A stretch of 44,744 nucleotides of DNA from JARKQH01 sp964631605 (GTDB lineage Bacteria; Verrucomicrobiota; Verrucomicrobiia; Limisphaerales; UBA8199), in assembly GCA_964631605.1 (NCBI GenBank), contig CAZVYG010000035.1, positions 1 to 44,744 on the forward strand, in the 5' to 3' direction. The notes beneath the pieces are model-generated. The model saw only the letters and a program-made list of their open reading frames with translations. It ran no database searches and was not told the origin of the DNA. The translations under genes were made by a program, and so were the position numbers. Numbering within the stretch: position 1 is the stretch's first letter; every line of letters starts with the position of its first letter. This document shows, piece after piece, positions 18,001 to 26,190 of the stretch.

Positions 18001-18841
18001 CGGCGGTTTTTGGCTGACGGGAACCGCCGCCCGGCCTGCGGTGCATCCCAATGTGGTGCTTCTGATGGCGGGGGTGAATGATTTGGGGGTGAATCAATTG
18101 TCTCCCGAACAAGGTCTGGCGGGCCTGGACGCTCTCGTGGACAAGCTCGTTTGGCTGCGGCCATCGGCCTGGATTATTGTCTCGACCCTTCCGCCTTACC
18201 TCGGCACCAACTATCCGAACCGCGAGCCGAATCAGCAGGTCTTCAACCAGGCGCTGCCCGGGCTGATAACAGCCCACCAGGCCAAGGGGCACCGCGTGGC
18301 GCTTTGCGATGTCAGGACCCGGCTCAACCTCACCAATGCTTCTTCGCTGCTGACCGCCGACGGTGTTCACCCGAATGCGGCCGGCTACCGTGAAATCGCC
18401 CAAGTCTGGTTCGAGGCGTTCAGAAAACTGCCCCTGCTGGAGAACTGGCGCCTGACCTGTTTTGGAACCGCGGCCGGCACCGGCCCAGCCGCCGACGGCG
18501 CCGACCCGGATGGAGATGGGCTGCGGAATCTCGAGGAATTTTATCATGGCACCAACCCGACCAATGCCGAGCCCACGCACCCGGTGTTGACCAATATTTT
18601 TTCCGAAGCCGGCAGCAACTATTTGAGCATCACCTTTCGGCGGCGGCAGCATACGGACATCCAATGTGTGGTGGAAGTGGTGCCGGAGATCTCGGGCACG
18701 ATGGTGTGGACGAATGCGGTTCTGGAGGTGGGCCCGCCCTTGTTGCAGGAGGGCGGCTTCGAGCAGGTGACCTACCGGGACACGGTCCCGGTGGAGCTGG
18801 CTCCGTCGCGCTTTATGCGGCTGAAACTGGTTCAACCGTGA
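15095..18841 (+). CDS. Secreted multi-enzyme: CBM32-like, Ig-like/GH9-like glycosidase, lamin-tail and SGNH hydrolase fusion
   Basis: 1,248 residues. ATG 15095 overlaps the upstream stop by ATGA and starts a signal peptide (cut near AVA). Residues ~20-155 are an F5/8-type C (discoidin, CBM32-like) domain (NYARGKATATSS...AVDG...WLAIDLGG). From 178 (PVMVNQIGYQ) comes the N-terminal Ig-like domain typical of family 9 glycosidases, then a six-hairpin-type catalytic region (~263-725) with HSQTVEWGAYF, NWNESGNLAGFP and CLFGRNPLN that I read as GH9-like. Residues ~733-860 look like a lamin-tail domain. An SGNH/GDSL hydrolase follows with GDSIT (Ser895), GVND (Asn995) and DGVHPN (Asp1089, His1092), a complete catalytic set of the type seen in carbohydrate esterases. 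An Asp-rich calcium-type motif (~1134) and the shared C-terminal domain (ends FMRLKLVQP) close the protein. It probably cuts backbone and removes ester groups from one polysaccharide; the substrate is unknown. Confidence 0.82.
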   Translation: MKRFVLIFLLGALPPGGAVASTTNYARGKATATSSTYQTYHGSNAVDGVVSDASRWLGVPAAGGNWLAIDLGGPVTLRQAHVYMGYQTQAGSWMTNIQLQAWSGSSWTNIPGGARTNTSSFALSLSFDAPVTTERVRFVTSDTTYARLREITLWDEPMPLYSGVTGEYVPGTQVFGEPVMVNQIGYQFGAPKRFTAPTATNGAPFSITTTNGTEALFAGTIAGGRADFSSFEPGAPGPYVLRVAGASNGTSFPFLVLTNLLAAKMVPPAVQFLVDARSAVGTHPSAYGGCPWRDGTYYSFEIPSLIYLLLNFRDTVLALPPDSNHEVEKARVLDPAFTNTYVALAQSAGFLEALRRYYTQHAAPLKTNTPDVIQCLHFGLGVTLERPATRDPSGDPLPEQIHSQTVEWGAYFLHAWPQLREWIPDSFYREVRDFTFREWTNSAAGDPSSLEIDPAWHPTNYTGLQPYKGRHPPGHSILPNLLMYEVAQREGRADAAKFLQAAQSQAQWIVETLDWADPRVTKGHRMSEHKMMPGLAYLLSHYPARAPAGLQAKIQSWVDTMIARGDNLWDFRRYELTNDWTIPALSNNWNESGNLAGFPACALAAASVITNTVQKQRLRELSWAALDCLFGRNPLNAASPGRPVRLANGQPGGFPDVERGWPKLYSGAAAYLENARGALCSGPGTEHFPYNSDGPLRWHEPWVNFNAAWNVGLAYLQADLEGRRDPLAVRLPIVISEILPAPAGNPLSEYIELHNPSPYPARLSGLTVGGAVSFTFPPEPLVELAPGARCLLVRDAAAFAARFGEGLPLAGTFAGDLPDGGGVLRLGDVNGNTFAVVDYGVLGPEAGASVVFAGTEADFPDGPWRMSATGGGSPGTVGTTVPLRPPLRIMPLGDSITQGTGAPGGYRDPLDALLAGAGYKIRFVGSGTNNATAALEAAGNAAHEGHGGYTTSNLLANLDAEVAGPSPNNGGFWLTGTAARPAVHPNVVLLMAGVNDLGVNQLSPEQGLAGLDALVDKLVWLRPSAWIIVSTLPPYLGTNYPNREPNQQVFNQALPGLITAHQAKGHRVALCDVRTRLNLTNASSLLTADGVHPNAAGYREIAQVWFEAFRKLPLLENWRLTCFGTAAGTGPAADGADPDGDGLRNLEEFYHGTNPTNAEPTHPVLTNIFSEAGSNYLSITFRRRQHTDIQCVVEVVPEISGTMVWTNAVLEVGPPLLQEGGFEQVTYRDTVPVELAPSRFMRLKLVQP

Positions 18842-18952
18842 GGTTCGCTCTTCGCCGCTGGTGCGGGGGGGAGCGCCGGGCATCAGGGCGGGGTCAGGGA
18901 GCGGGGTGTTTTGGCTTGCCGAAGGGCGGCGGCTTTTCGAAGGTGAGTCCGG

Positions 18953-20158
18953 ATGACGCGGAGACGAATCCGGCAGGACGAGCTGAAGCAGAGGCCGTTG
19001 CGGGTGGCGGTGTTGGTGGACACTTCGACGAGCTGGGGGCGGGCGGTGTTGAAGGGGATCAACACCTATCGCCTGAAGCACGGGCCGTGGGAGATTTTTG
19101 TCGAGGCGCGGGGGCTGGAGGAGCGTTTGCGCGTGCCGCCGGGTTGGCGCGGGGACGGCGTGATTGCGCGAGTGAGTAACCAGCAGATGGCGGCCGAGTT
19201 GAGGGCGCTGAAGCTGCCGGTGGTGAATGTTTCGGCGATCGAAGCCGGCGGCGCGAGGTTTCCCCGGGTCACCACGGACCTGAAAGCGTCGGCGGAACTG
19301 GCGGCGAACCATTTTCTGGAGCGGGGTTTTCAGCACTTTGCCTATTTTGGATTGATTGGTTTGGGTTATGTGACCACCCATCGTCAGGTGTTTGCGGAGG
19401 TGGTGACGCGCCGGGGCGGGACCTTCGCCACGCTGGCGGTGAAACCCGCTGGGGGAGCGGAGCCGGATTGGCGGCTGGACCTGGCGAGTCTGGGCGACTG
19501 GATCAAGGGTTTGCCCAAGCCGGTGGCGATGGTCTGCTGGAATGCGAGCAGCGCGCGCGAAATTGTCTTTGCCTGTCACGAAGCGGGGGTGTTGGTGCCG
19601 GAGGAGGTGGCGGTGCTTAGCCAGGCCGACGATGAGGCGCTGTGCGAGACTTCGCTGGTGCCGATTTCCGGCATTGCCGTGTCCGGTGAAGGCATCGGCC
19701 ACCGGGCCGCCGAATTGCTGGCGGACCTTATCCGCGGGGATACGGACGTTCCGGACACCACGCTGATTGCGCCTTTGGGAATTGTCGCAAGGCAATCCAC
19801 CGACACCCTCGCGGTGAAGGACCCGGTCCTGGTGAAAGCGCTGAGTTTTCTCCGCCAGAATGCGGCGCGTCCGGTCCGGGTGGATGAGGTGGCGCGGCAC
19901 GCCGGGGTTTCCCGCCGTTTGCTCGAACGGCGGTTCACGGAGGTGTTGCGGCGGTCGCCCGCTGATGAGATCCGCCGGGTGCACCTGAGTCGGGCCCTGC
20001 GCCTGCTGGTCGAGACTGATCTGCCCATGGTGCAGGTCGCCGAAATGTCCGGGTTCGGTTCGCAAGCGTATTTTTCTGACATTTTCCACCGGCAATTCGG
20101 GCAGACGCCGCTGCACTACCGGAAACAGAATCGCGCGGCTCCCGGAAGTCGGCTTTGA
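18953..20158 (+). CDS. XylR-like AraC-family transcriptional regulator with periplasmic-binding-protein-like sensor domain
   Basis: A 401-residue regulator. Residues ~15-285 resemble the LacI/periplasmic-binding-type sugar sensor (VAVLVDTSTSWGRAVLKGI..., then VTTDLKASAELAANHFLERGF). Residues ~294-393 hold two helix-turn-helix motifs of the AraC/XylS type, with VDEVARHAGVSRRLLERRF and the signature VAEMSGFGSQAYFSDIFHRQFGQTPLHYR. This is the layout of XylR from Enterobacteria and its many verrucomicrobial relatives, usually activators responding to a sugar. The start at ATG 18953 has AGGTGAG five bases upstream. It sits between the secreted-enzyme operon and the transporter gene, so it is the obvious candidate regulator of this locus. 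The inducer cannot be told from sequence. Confidence 0.9.
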   Translation: MTRRRIRQDELKQRPLRVAVLVDTSTSWGRAVLKGINTYRLKHGPWEIFVEARGLEERLRVPPGWRGDGVIARVSNQQMAAELRALKLPVVNVSAIEAGGARFPRVTTDLKASAELAANHFLERGFQHFAYFGLIGLGYVTTHRQVFAEVVTRRGGTFATLAVKPAGGAEPDWRLDLASLGDWIKGLPKPVAMVCWNASSAREIVFACHEAGVLVPEEVAVLSQADDEALCETSLVPISGIAVSGEGIGHRAAELLADLIRGDTDVPDTTLIAPLGIVARQSTDTLAVKDPVLVKALSFLRQNAARPVRVDEVARHAGVSRRLLERRFTEVLRRSPADEIRRVHLSRALRLLVETDLPMVQVAEMSGFGSQAYFSDIFHRQFGQTPLHYRKQNRAAPGSRL

Positions 20159-20229
20159 GCTTTCCGCAGGCCATGGCGTTGGGCGCGTGCGGGCCGCTTT
20201 GCCAGCCGGGTGTGGCGGGGCCGGGATGG

Positions 20230-20248
20230 AAAAGGCGCGCCGCTTTTT
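20230..20248 (+). terminator. A-stem-T hairpin after the regulator gene: weak terminator or operator
   Basis: An 8-bp stem (AAAAGGCG paired with CGCTTTTT, one G-T pair) around a CGC triloop, 71 bases past the regulator stop and ~80 bases before the transporter start. The A-tract/T-tract flanks fit a bidirectional intrinsic terminator; its dyad symmetry and position also fit an operator for the neighbouring regulator. The sequence alone does not decide. Confidence 0.35.
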
Positions 20249-20330
20249 CTAAAATTTTTGGCGCAAGAACCTGTATCCCCGAGATGAGTTTTGAGGGAAA
20301 CTTAAGCGGTGCAGGGTGTTGCCACGTTGC

Positions 20331-21800
20331 ATGACCGCGACCCGGAATCACAGTGAACCGCGAGTGCCGCCGCCGCTCCAGCAGAGCCGGCCGGCGCGGG
20401 GGTGGACCGTCCCGGGGCTGCGGTGGTGGATTGTCGGGCTGCTGTTTGGCGCTGCCGTGTTGAATTATGTGGACCGGCAGACGCTTTCGGCGCTGGCGCC
20501 GACGATCCAATCGGACCTGGCGATGGGCGACCGCAGTTACGCCAACGTGGTCAATCTTTTCCTGCTCGCCTACACGGTGGGGTATCTGGTTTCGGGCCGC
20601 GTGGCCGACCGGATCGGCACCCGGGCCGGCATGGTGTTGTTTGTGGGGTGGTGGTCGGTTGCCAACATGCTGACCGCCGCGGCACGGGGCGTGGCGTCGC
20701 TGGGTTGTTACCGTTTTCTTTTGGGGTTGGGGGAGGCGGGGGTGTGGCCGGCCGCGTCCAAGGCGGTGAGGGAGTGGTTTCCGGCCCGGGAACGGGCGCT
20801 GGCGATTGGCGTGTACACGATGGGCGCGACGATCGGGGCGACGCTGGCCCCGTATGTTGTCATTCCGCTGGCGACCTTCGCCTACGCCGAAACGCTGCCC
20901 GCGCTGGCCCGGTGGCTGGGGCAGGGCACCGGTTGGCGGGTGGCCTTCATCCTGACGGGCGCGGCGGGTCTGGTGTGGCTGCTGCCCTGGCTGTTGCTGT
21001 ATCGGCAGCCGCGAGAAAGCCGGCTGATCTCTCCCGCGGAGTTGGAGCTCATTGAAGGTTCGGCGGCGGGCAAGGTTGCAAGTGCGGACGCCGTCCCGGC
21101 CTGGAGTTGGAAAGAGGTGTTGAGGTTTCGCGGCACGTGGCTGCTGTTGTTGGGACGGCTCATCACGGACCCGGTGTGGTATTTTTACCAGTTCTGGTTT
21201 CCGAAGTACCTCAGCGCCGACCGGTATCAAACCCAACAGGAGCTCAAGATCACGTGGGTGGTTTATGCGGCGGCGGGGGTCGGCAGTCTGCTGGGAGGGT
21301 GGCTCTCCGGGCTGCTGGTTCGGCGCGGCGTGGCGCCGCCGCGGAGCCGGCTGTGGGTGATGCTGGGGTGCGCCTGCCTCATGCCGCTTTCGCCGTTCAT
21401 AGCGCGGGCTGGCGGTTTACCCCTGGCCATGGTCCTGACGGCCTGCACTGTTCTGGCGGCGCTGGCGTGGCTGATCAACCTCAGTTCGTTGGTGGTGGAT
21501 GTCGTCCCCGGCCATTCGCTTGGGACGGTGTTCAGCGTGGTCGCGACCGGCAGCACCATTGGGGGCATGGCGATGAACCTGATCGTGGCGACCATGGTTT
21601 CCGGGCCGTCCTCTTCGGCCGGCGGCTTCCTGGACCAAGCGGTCCGGGGCTTGACCGGCCCCGTGCTGGGGCTGGTCGAGGGACGCGGGTATGCGCTGTG
21701 GTTTTGGATCATGGCCTTTCTGCACCCGGCCGCGTGGCTGGTGCTGAAGTGGGGGGGCATTGAACGGCTGGAGAAGCGGCCATTGGCCGGAGCTGGTTGA
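20331..21800 (+). CDS. MFS transporter of the anion:cation symporter family, hexuronate transporter-like
   Basis: A 489-residue inner-membrane transporter with about twelve hydrophobic segments. The first half strongly resembles ExuT-type hexuronate symporters: LNYVDRQTLSALAPTIQ in helix 1, FLLAYTVGYLVSGRVADRIGTR between helices 2 and 3, and RFLLGLGEAGVWPAASKAVREWF. It probably imports a uronate or another acidic sugar released by the secreted enzymes encoded upstream, driven by the proton gradient. ATG 20331 is chosen; an in-frame GTG at 20316 would add five residues. The next gene follows after 18 bases with a good ribosome binding site, so the two are probably co-transcribed. The exact substrate cannot be fixed, because this family also carries glucarate, tartrate and other anions. 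Confidence 0.88.
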   Translation: MTATRNHSEPRVPPPLQQSRPARGWTVPGLRWWIVGLLFGAAVLNYVDRQTLSALAPTIQSDLAMGDRSYANVVNLFLLAYTVGYLVSGRVADRIGTRAGMVLFVGWWSVANMLTAAARGVASLGCYRFLLGLGEAGVWPAASKAVREWFPARERALAIGVYTMGATIGATLAPYVVIPLATFAYAETLPALARWLGQGTGWRVAFILTGAAGLVWLLPWLLLYRQPRESRLISPAELELIEGSAAGKVASADAVPAWSWKEVLRFRGTWLLLLGRLITDPVWYFYQFWFPKYLSADRYQTQQELKITWVVYAAAGVGSLLGGWLSGLLVRRGVAPPRSRLWVMLGCACLMPLSPFIARAGGLPLAMVLTACTVLAALAWLINLSSLVVDVVPGHSLGTVFSVVATGSTIGGMAMNLIVATMVSGPSSSAGGFLDQAVRGLTGPVLGLVEGRGYALWFWIMAFLHPAAWLVLKWGGIERLEKRPLAGAG

Positions 21801-21818
21801 GTGATTGGAAGGATGAGT

Positions 21819-24167
21819 ATGCAGAAGCACGCGCCGACAGAACAAAGACGCGAGTTGAAATGCGAACGCCTGGAGACGGGCCTGGCCGTCATCGGCGGCG
21901 GGCTGGCGGGGGTCTGCGCGGCCATCACGGCGGCGCGCGCGGGGCAGAAGGTGGTGTTGGTGCAGGACCGGCCGGTGCTGGGCGGGAATGCCTCCAGCGA
22001 GGTGCGGCTGTGGGTTTTGGGGGCCACCTCGCACATGGGCAATAACAACCGCTGGGCTCGCGAGGGGGGCGTGATTGACGAATTGCTGGTCGAGAACCTG
22101 TATCGCAATCCGGAGGGGAATCCGGTGTTATTTGACTCGTTGGTGCTCGAGTGGGTGGCGCGGGAGCCGAACATCACCTTGTTGCTCAACACGGCGGTTC
22201 ACGACCTCGAAAAATCCGGCCCCGACACCATCAAATCGGTCCGGGCGTTCTGCTCGCAGAATTCGACGACGTATGAGATTGCCGCTCCGTTGTTTGTGGA
22301 CGCCAGCGGCGACGGGATCGTTGGTTTTCTGGCTGGGGCGGCTTTTCGCATGGGCGCGGAGGCGCGGTCCGAATTTGACGAGCCGTTTGCGCCGGAGCGC
22401 GAGTCCAACGAGTTGTTGGGACATACCCTTTACTTTTACTCGAAAGACACCGGCCGCCCCGTGCGCTTCATCCCGCCCTCGTTTGCCTTGCGGGACATCA
22501 CGCGGATTCCGCGGTGGCGGCACCTCCGGTTCAACGACAGCGGCTGCAGTTTATGGTGGCTGGAGTGGGGCGGCAACCTGGACACCATTCACGACAGCGA
22601 GCGGATCAAATGGGAGTTGTGGCGAGTGGCCTACGGGGTGTGGCATTACATCAAGAACTCGGGGCAGTTTCCCGAGGCGGAGACGCTGACTCTCGAATGG
22701 GTGGGGGCGATTCCGGGCAAACGCGAGAGCCGGCGGTTCGAGGGGGACTACCTGCTCAGCCAGCGGGACCTGATCGAGCAGCGGCGCCATCCGGATGCGG
22801 TGTCCTTCGGGGGTTGGGCCATTGACCTGCATCCTGCGGAGGGGGTTTACAGCGCGCTGCCCGCCTGCCAGCAGTGGCATACGAAGGGCGTTTACCCGAT
22901 TCCCTATCGGTGCCTGTATTCGCGCAACATTACGAACCTGTTTCTGGCCGGACGGATCATCAGCGCTTCGCACATTGCGTTTGGCTCGACGCGGGTCATG
23001 GCCACCTGCGCGCACAACGCCCAGGCGGTGGGGATGGCTGCGGCGCTGTGTTGGCGCGGCGGCCTCAGGCCGCGGGATTTGCTGGCCGCGCCGCGCATGG
23101 CGGAACTGCAGCGCGACCTGCTCCGCGCGGGCCAGTATATACCGGGACTCGCCTTGGAAGACCCGCAGGACCTGGCGCGCAAGGCGCGGGTGACGGCGTC
23201 GAGTGAACTGCGGTTGTCCCGGCTGGAGCCCAACGGCGAGGTGCAGCCGCTGGAGTGCTCGTGGGCGATGATGCTGCCGGTGCAGCCCGGGCCGATGCCC
23301 GCCCTGGAGTTTCTGCTTGAGGTGCAGGCGCCGACGAAGCTGCGTGTTGAATTGCGCGCCAGCAGCAAGCCGCAGAACCATACGCCGGATGTGACACTGG
23401 CCGTAGTGGAGAAGGAACTGGCGCCGGGGCCGAACCAGAAACTGCCGCTGCGGTTTGACGTGGTGATTGATGCGCCGCGGTATGTGTTTGTTTGTTTGAT
23501 GGCCAATCCGGAGGTTGGGGTGCATCTCAGCGACCAGCGGTTGACGGGCGTTCTGGCCCTGGCCCAGAAAGTCAACCGTGCGGTGGCGAAATCCGCGCGG
23601 CAGGACCCGCCGCCCGGCAGCGGGTTTGAGAGCTTCGAGTTCTGGCTGCCGCAGCGGCGTCCCGGGGGCAAGAATTTGGCGTTGACCATTGACCCGCCGC
23701 TGGCCGTGTTTGGGCCGGCGAACCTGACCAACGGCTTTCAGCGCCCCACCAACCAGCCCAACGCGTGGGTGGCCGACTTTGCGCAGGAACAGCCCGTGGT
23801 GCGGCTGGCCTGGGAGCAGCCGCAAACCATCGGCCGCGTCGAGTTGTGCTTCGACGTGGATTTTGATCACCCGATGGAGTCCGTGCTGATGGGGCACCCG
23901 GAGCGGGTGATGCCATTTTGCGTTCAGGAGGTGGTCATTGCCGAGGGCGCGCGCGTTCCGGTTGCCGCCGGCGGCGCGGGCGAGCTGGACGGGAAGAGTT
24001 CTGATACCGAGCGGCTGGTGGGCCGGATCACGCAGAACCATCATGCGCGCCAAGTGATCCGCCTGAGTCCGCCTGTGACGACGGATTGCCTGGAAATCCG
24101 GCTGGTGGCGCCGAGCGGCAACGTGCCGGCCTCGCTGTTTGAGGTGCGGTGTTTTGCCGAAGCGTAA
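21819..24167 (+). CDS. Cytosolic FAD-dependent oxidoreductase (FAD_oxidored family), paralog of the secreted one
   Basis: A 782-residue flavoprotein. ATG 21819 is preferred over 21813 because GGAAGG (21807-21812) lies six bases upstream. There is no signal peptide, unlike the paralog at 5908-8472. The dinucleotide-binding motif LAVIGGGLAG is at residues 22-31, followed by VLGGNASSEVR, GKRESRRFEGDY and SRNITNLFLAGR, all shared with the paralog, so both are PF12831-type enzymes. Residues beyond ~470 form an extra region with a discoidin-like beta-sandwich flavour near the C terminus (VRLAWEQPQTIGRVELCFDVDF). It is directly downstream of the hexuronate-type transporter and 14 bases upstream of the GH43-like gene, so it probably oxidises an imported sugar or a derivative. 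Substrate and acceptor are not known. Confidence 0.85.
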   Translation: MQKHAPTEQRRELKCERLETGLAVIGGGLAGVCAAITAARAGQKVVLVQDRPVLGGNASSEVRLWVLGATSHMGNNNRWAREGGVIDELLVENLYRNPEGNPVLFDSLVLEWVAREPNITLLLNTAVHDLEKSGPDTIKSVRAFCSQNSTTYEIAAPLFVDASGDGIVGFLAGAAFRMGAEARSEFDEPFAPERESNELLGHTLYFYSKDTGRPVRFIPPSFALRDITRIPRWRHLRFNDSGCSLWWLEWGGNLDTIHDSERIKWELWRVAYGVWHYIKNSGQFPEAETLTLEWVGAIPGKRESRRFEGDYLLSQRDLIEQRRHPDAVSFGGWAIDLHPAEGVYSALPACQQWHTKGVYPIPYRCLYSRNITNLFLAGRIISASHIAFGSTRVMATCAHNAQAVGMAAALCWRGGLRPRDLLAAPRMAELQRDLLRAGQYIPGLALEDPQDLARKARVTASSELRLSRLEPNGEVQPLECSWAMMLPVQPGPMPALEFLLEVQAPTKLRVELRASSKPQNHTPDVTLAVVEKELAPGPNQKLPLRFDVVIDAPRYVFVCLMANPEVGVHLSDQRLTGVLALAQKVNRAVAKSARQDPPPGSGFESFEFWLPQRRPGGKNLALTIDPPLAVFGPANLTNGFQRPTNQPNAWVADFAQEQPVVRLAWEQPQTIGRVELCFDVDFDHPMESVLMGHPERVMPFCVQEVVIAEGARVPVAAGGAGELDGKSSDTERLVGRITQNHHARQVIRLSPPVTTDCLEIRLVAPSGNVPASLFEVRCFAEA

Positions 24168-24181
24168 ACGCTCGACTTCTC

Positions 24182-25291
24182 ATGCGGCCATCCAGACTTC
24201 TTCTTCGCCCGGCTGAATGGGCCGTTGCGCTGGCCCTCGCATTCGTCCCGGGCGTTGTCTCATGCGGCGGCGCGGCCACCAACGTGGTGGAATATGACTT
24301 CCATGCCATGCTGCAGCCGGTCCCGGCCACAGCGCAGTTGTCCGATCCCGAATACAACATCTGGTGCGGTTCGGCGGTGAAGGGCCATGACGGCAAATAC
24401 CACCTGTTCTATTCGCGGTGGCCGCGCAAGCTGGGCCACCTTGCCTGGGTCACGCACTCGGAGGTCGCGCACGCGGTGAGCGATTCACCATTCGGTCCGT
24501 GGCAGCATCGTGACGTGGCACTGCCGCCGCGGGGGACAAATTATTGGGATGGGTCCTGCACGCACAACCCGACGATCGTGCGCATCGGGGGGAAGTTTTA
24601 CCTCTATTACATGGGCAACCACGGGGATCGGGCGCTGGGCCAGGGGTTGAACTGGACGCATCGCAACCGCCAGCGCATCGGCGTGGCCGTGGCGGATGCG
24701 CCCGAGGGGCCGTGGCAGCGGTGCGACAACCCCATTGTGGACATCAGCGCCGACACCAACGCGCCGGATGCGTTGCTGACTTCCAATCCCAGCGTGACGC
24801 CGCGGCCGGAGGGCGGCGTGCTGATGATTTACAAGGCCGTCGGCAGGAAGCGGCCTCCGCCCTTTGGCGGTCCGGTCGTGCACCTGGTTGCGACGGCGGA
24901 CCATCCGGCCGGGCCGTTCAAGAAACATCCGGGCGAAGTGTTTGGCGCGAAGGGGGTCATGTTTGCGGCGGAGGACCCGTTCATCTGGCGCGGCGCGGAT
25001 CGTTACTGGGCGATTGTGAAGGACAACCAGGGGAACTTCACCAAGCGCGGCTATTCGCTGGCCCTGTGGGAATCGGTGGATGGCTTTGACTGGAAACTGG
25101 CCCGGCACGCGCTGGTCGCCACGCCGGAATTGAGGTGGGCGGATGGTCGCGTGGAAAAGATGGACGCGTTGGAGCGCCCGCAACTGCTGTTCGAGAATGG
25201 CGAACCGATCGCGCTGCTTTGCGCGGCGGCGGCGCGGCGGGACCGTGACGGGAGCTTTAATGTTCAAATCCCGCTCAAACTGCCGCCGTAG
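24182..25291 (+). CDS. GH43-like five-bladed beta-propeller glycosidase, probable lipoprotein
   Basis: 369 residues. ATG 24182 gives an N-terminal hydrophobic signal with a lipobox-like VVSC followed by GG, so it may be a lipid-anchored periplasmic or outer-membrane protein. The mature part has the repeated propeller blade pattern of the GH43/GH68-type superfamily: YNIWCGSAVKGHDGKYHLFYS, WDGSCTHNPTIVRIGGKFYLYY, LLTSNPSVTPRPEGGVLMIY and AAEDPFIWRGADRYW. Acidic residues in these blades could be catalytic, but I cannot assign the triad with certainty and some members of this fold are not hydrolases. It follows the cytosolic FAD oxidoreductase by 14 bases and is the last + strand gene of the putative sugar locus. 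The gene downstream converges on it from the other strand after only 48 bases. Confidence 0.75.
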   Translation: MRPSRLLLRPAEWAVALALAFVPGVVSCGGAATNVVEYDFHAMLQPVPATAQLSDPEYNIWCGSAVKGHDGKYHLFYSRWPRKLGHLAWVTHSEVAHAVSDSPFGPWQHRDVALPPRGTNYWDGSCTHNPTIVRIGGKFYLYYMGNHGDRALGQGLNWTHRNRQRIGVAVADAPEGPWQRCDNPIVDISADTNAPDALLTSNPSVTPRPEGGVLMIYKAVGRKRPPPFGGPVVHLVATADHPAGPFKKHPGEVFGAKGVMFAAEDPFIWRGADRYWAIVKDNQGNFTKRGYSLALWESVDGFDWKLARHALVATPELRWADGRVEKMDALERPQLLFENGEPIALLCAAAARRDRDGSFNVQIPLKLPP

Positions 25292-25339
25292 GCCAGCCGT
25301 CTCGAGCAACCGTTTCTGCTGGCGCCCCCAGCCGCGCCC

Positions 25340-26026
25340 TCAGGCAAAGGCCTTCGGCACCATCTCGGGCGGGCCCACCCGGCGCTCGTAATCCAGGATG
25401 AGGTCAACCGCCTGCTGGGGATCGTCGGTTAGCGTCACGAGGTTCAAATCCCCGGGACTGATGTAGGCGTTCCCTTCGAGGCGCTCCTTCATCCATTTGA
25501 GCAGCCCTTCCCAATGTTTGCGCCCAAACAAAATCATCGGATACTCGGGAATGCGCTGCGTCTGCACGAGGGTCAACACTTCGAAGAACTCGTCCAGGGT
25601 TCCGAACCCGCCCGGCATGAAGATGAAGGCGAGGCTGTACTTGACGAAGCAGACCTTGCGGGAGAAAAAATAATGGAAGTGGATGGGAATGTTGGCGTAA
25701 CGATTGGCCTTCTGCTCGAAAGGCAGTTCGATGTTCAACCCGACCGACCGGCCCTTGGCCTGGTGCGCGCCTTTGTTGGCGGCTTCCATAATCCCCGGTC
25801 CCCCGCCGGTGATCACCGCAAAATTGTGCCTGGCCAGCGCCCTGGCCAGTTCCACCGTCTGCTTGTAGTAGGGGTCGGCGGGTTTCATCCGCGCCGAGCC
25901 AAAGACGGTCACCGCTGGCCCCACCCGCGATAGTGTTTCAAAGGAATCCACAAACTCGGCCATGATTCGAAAAATGCGCCAGGGATCCTCCCGGATGAAT
26001 GATGGTGGCAAATGATTGTTCAACAT
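25340..26026 (-). CDS. LOG-family protein (TIGR00730 Rossmann-fold, nucleotide 5'-monophosphate phosphoribohydrolase type)
   Basis: A 228-residue cytosolic Rossmann-fold protein. It carries the two hallmark motifs of the Lonely Guy family: GGGPGIMEAANKGA starting at residue 74 and PGGFGTLDE at 138-146. Proteins with these motifs hydrolyse cytokinin riboside or purine nucleoside 5'-monophosphates to the free base and ribose 5-phosphate; many bacterial members were once annotated as lysine decarboxylases because of the PGGxGT motif, which is not supported. The N-terminal extension (DPWRIFRIMAEFVDSFETL) is typical of the longer bacterial subgroup. It is transcribed divergently from the PfkB kinase gene; the 164 bases between them must hold both promoters. 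Confidence 0.9.
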   Translation of the reverse strand: MLNNHLPPSFIREDPWRIFRIMAEFVDSFETLSRVGPAVTVFGSARMKPADPYYKQTVELARALARHNFAVITGGGPGIMEAANKGAHQAKGRSVGLNIELPFEQKANRYANIPIHFHYFFSRKVCFVKYSLAFIFMPGGFGTLDEFFEVLTLVQTQRIPEYPMILFGRKHWEGLLKWMKERLEGNAYISPGDLNLVTLTDDPQQAVDLILDYERRVGPPEMVPKAFA

Positions 26027-26190
26027 CGCCCGAGCTTACCAGCCGGGGGCCTTGAACTTAAAGCACAAACCGGTGCGGCAACCTGCCTGCCCGGCCTGCC
26101 CGCGCCTTTGATTGCGCGGTTTTGCCATTGCGCCGCGCCGAGGGCTTCTTTTATCGTCCTGCCGCGGCCAAACCGCGTGTTCAAGCAACT

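Noticed and set aside
25340..26026. Lysine decarboxylase annotation for the LOG-family gene
   Set aside because: The PGGxGTxxE motif belongs to phosphoribohydrolases, and no PLP-enzyme features are present.
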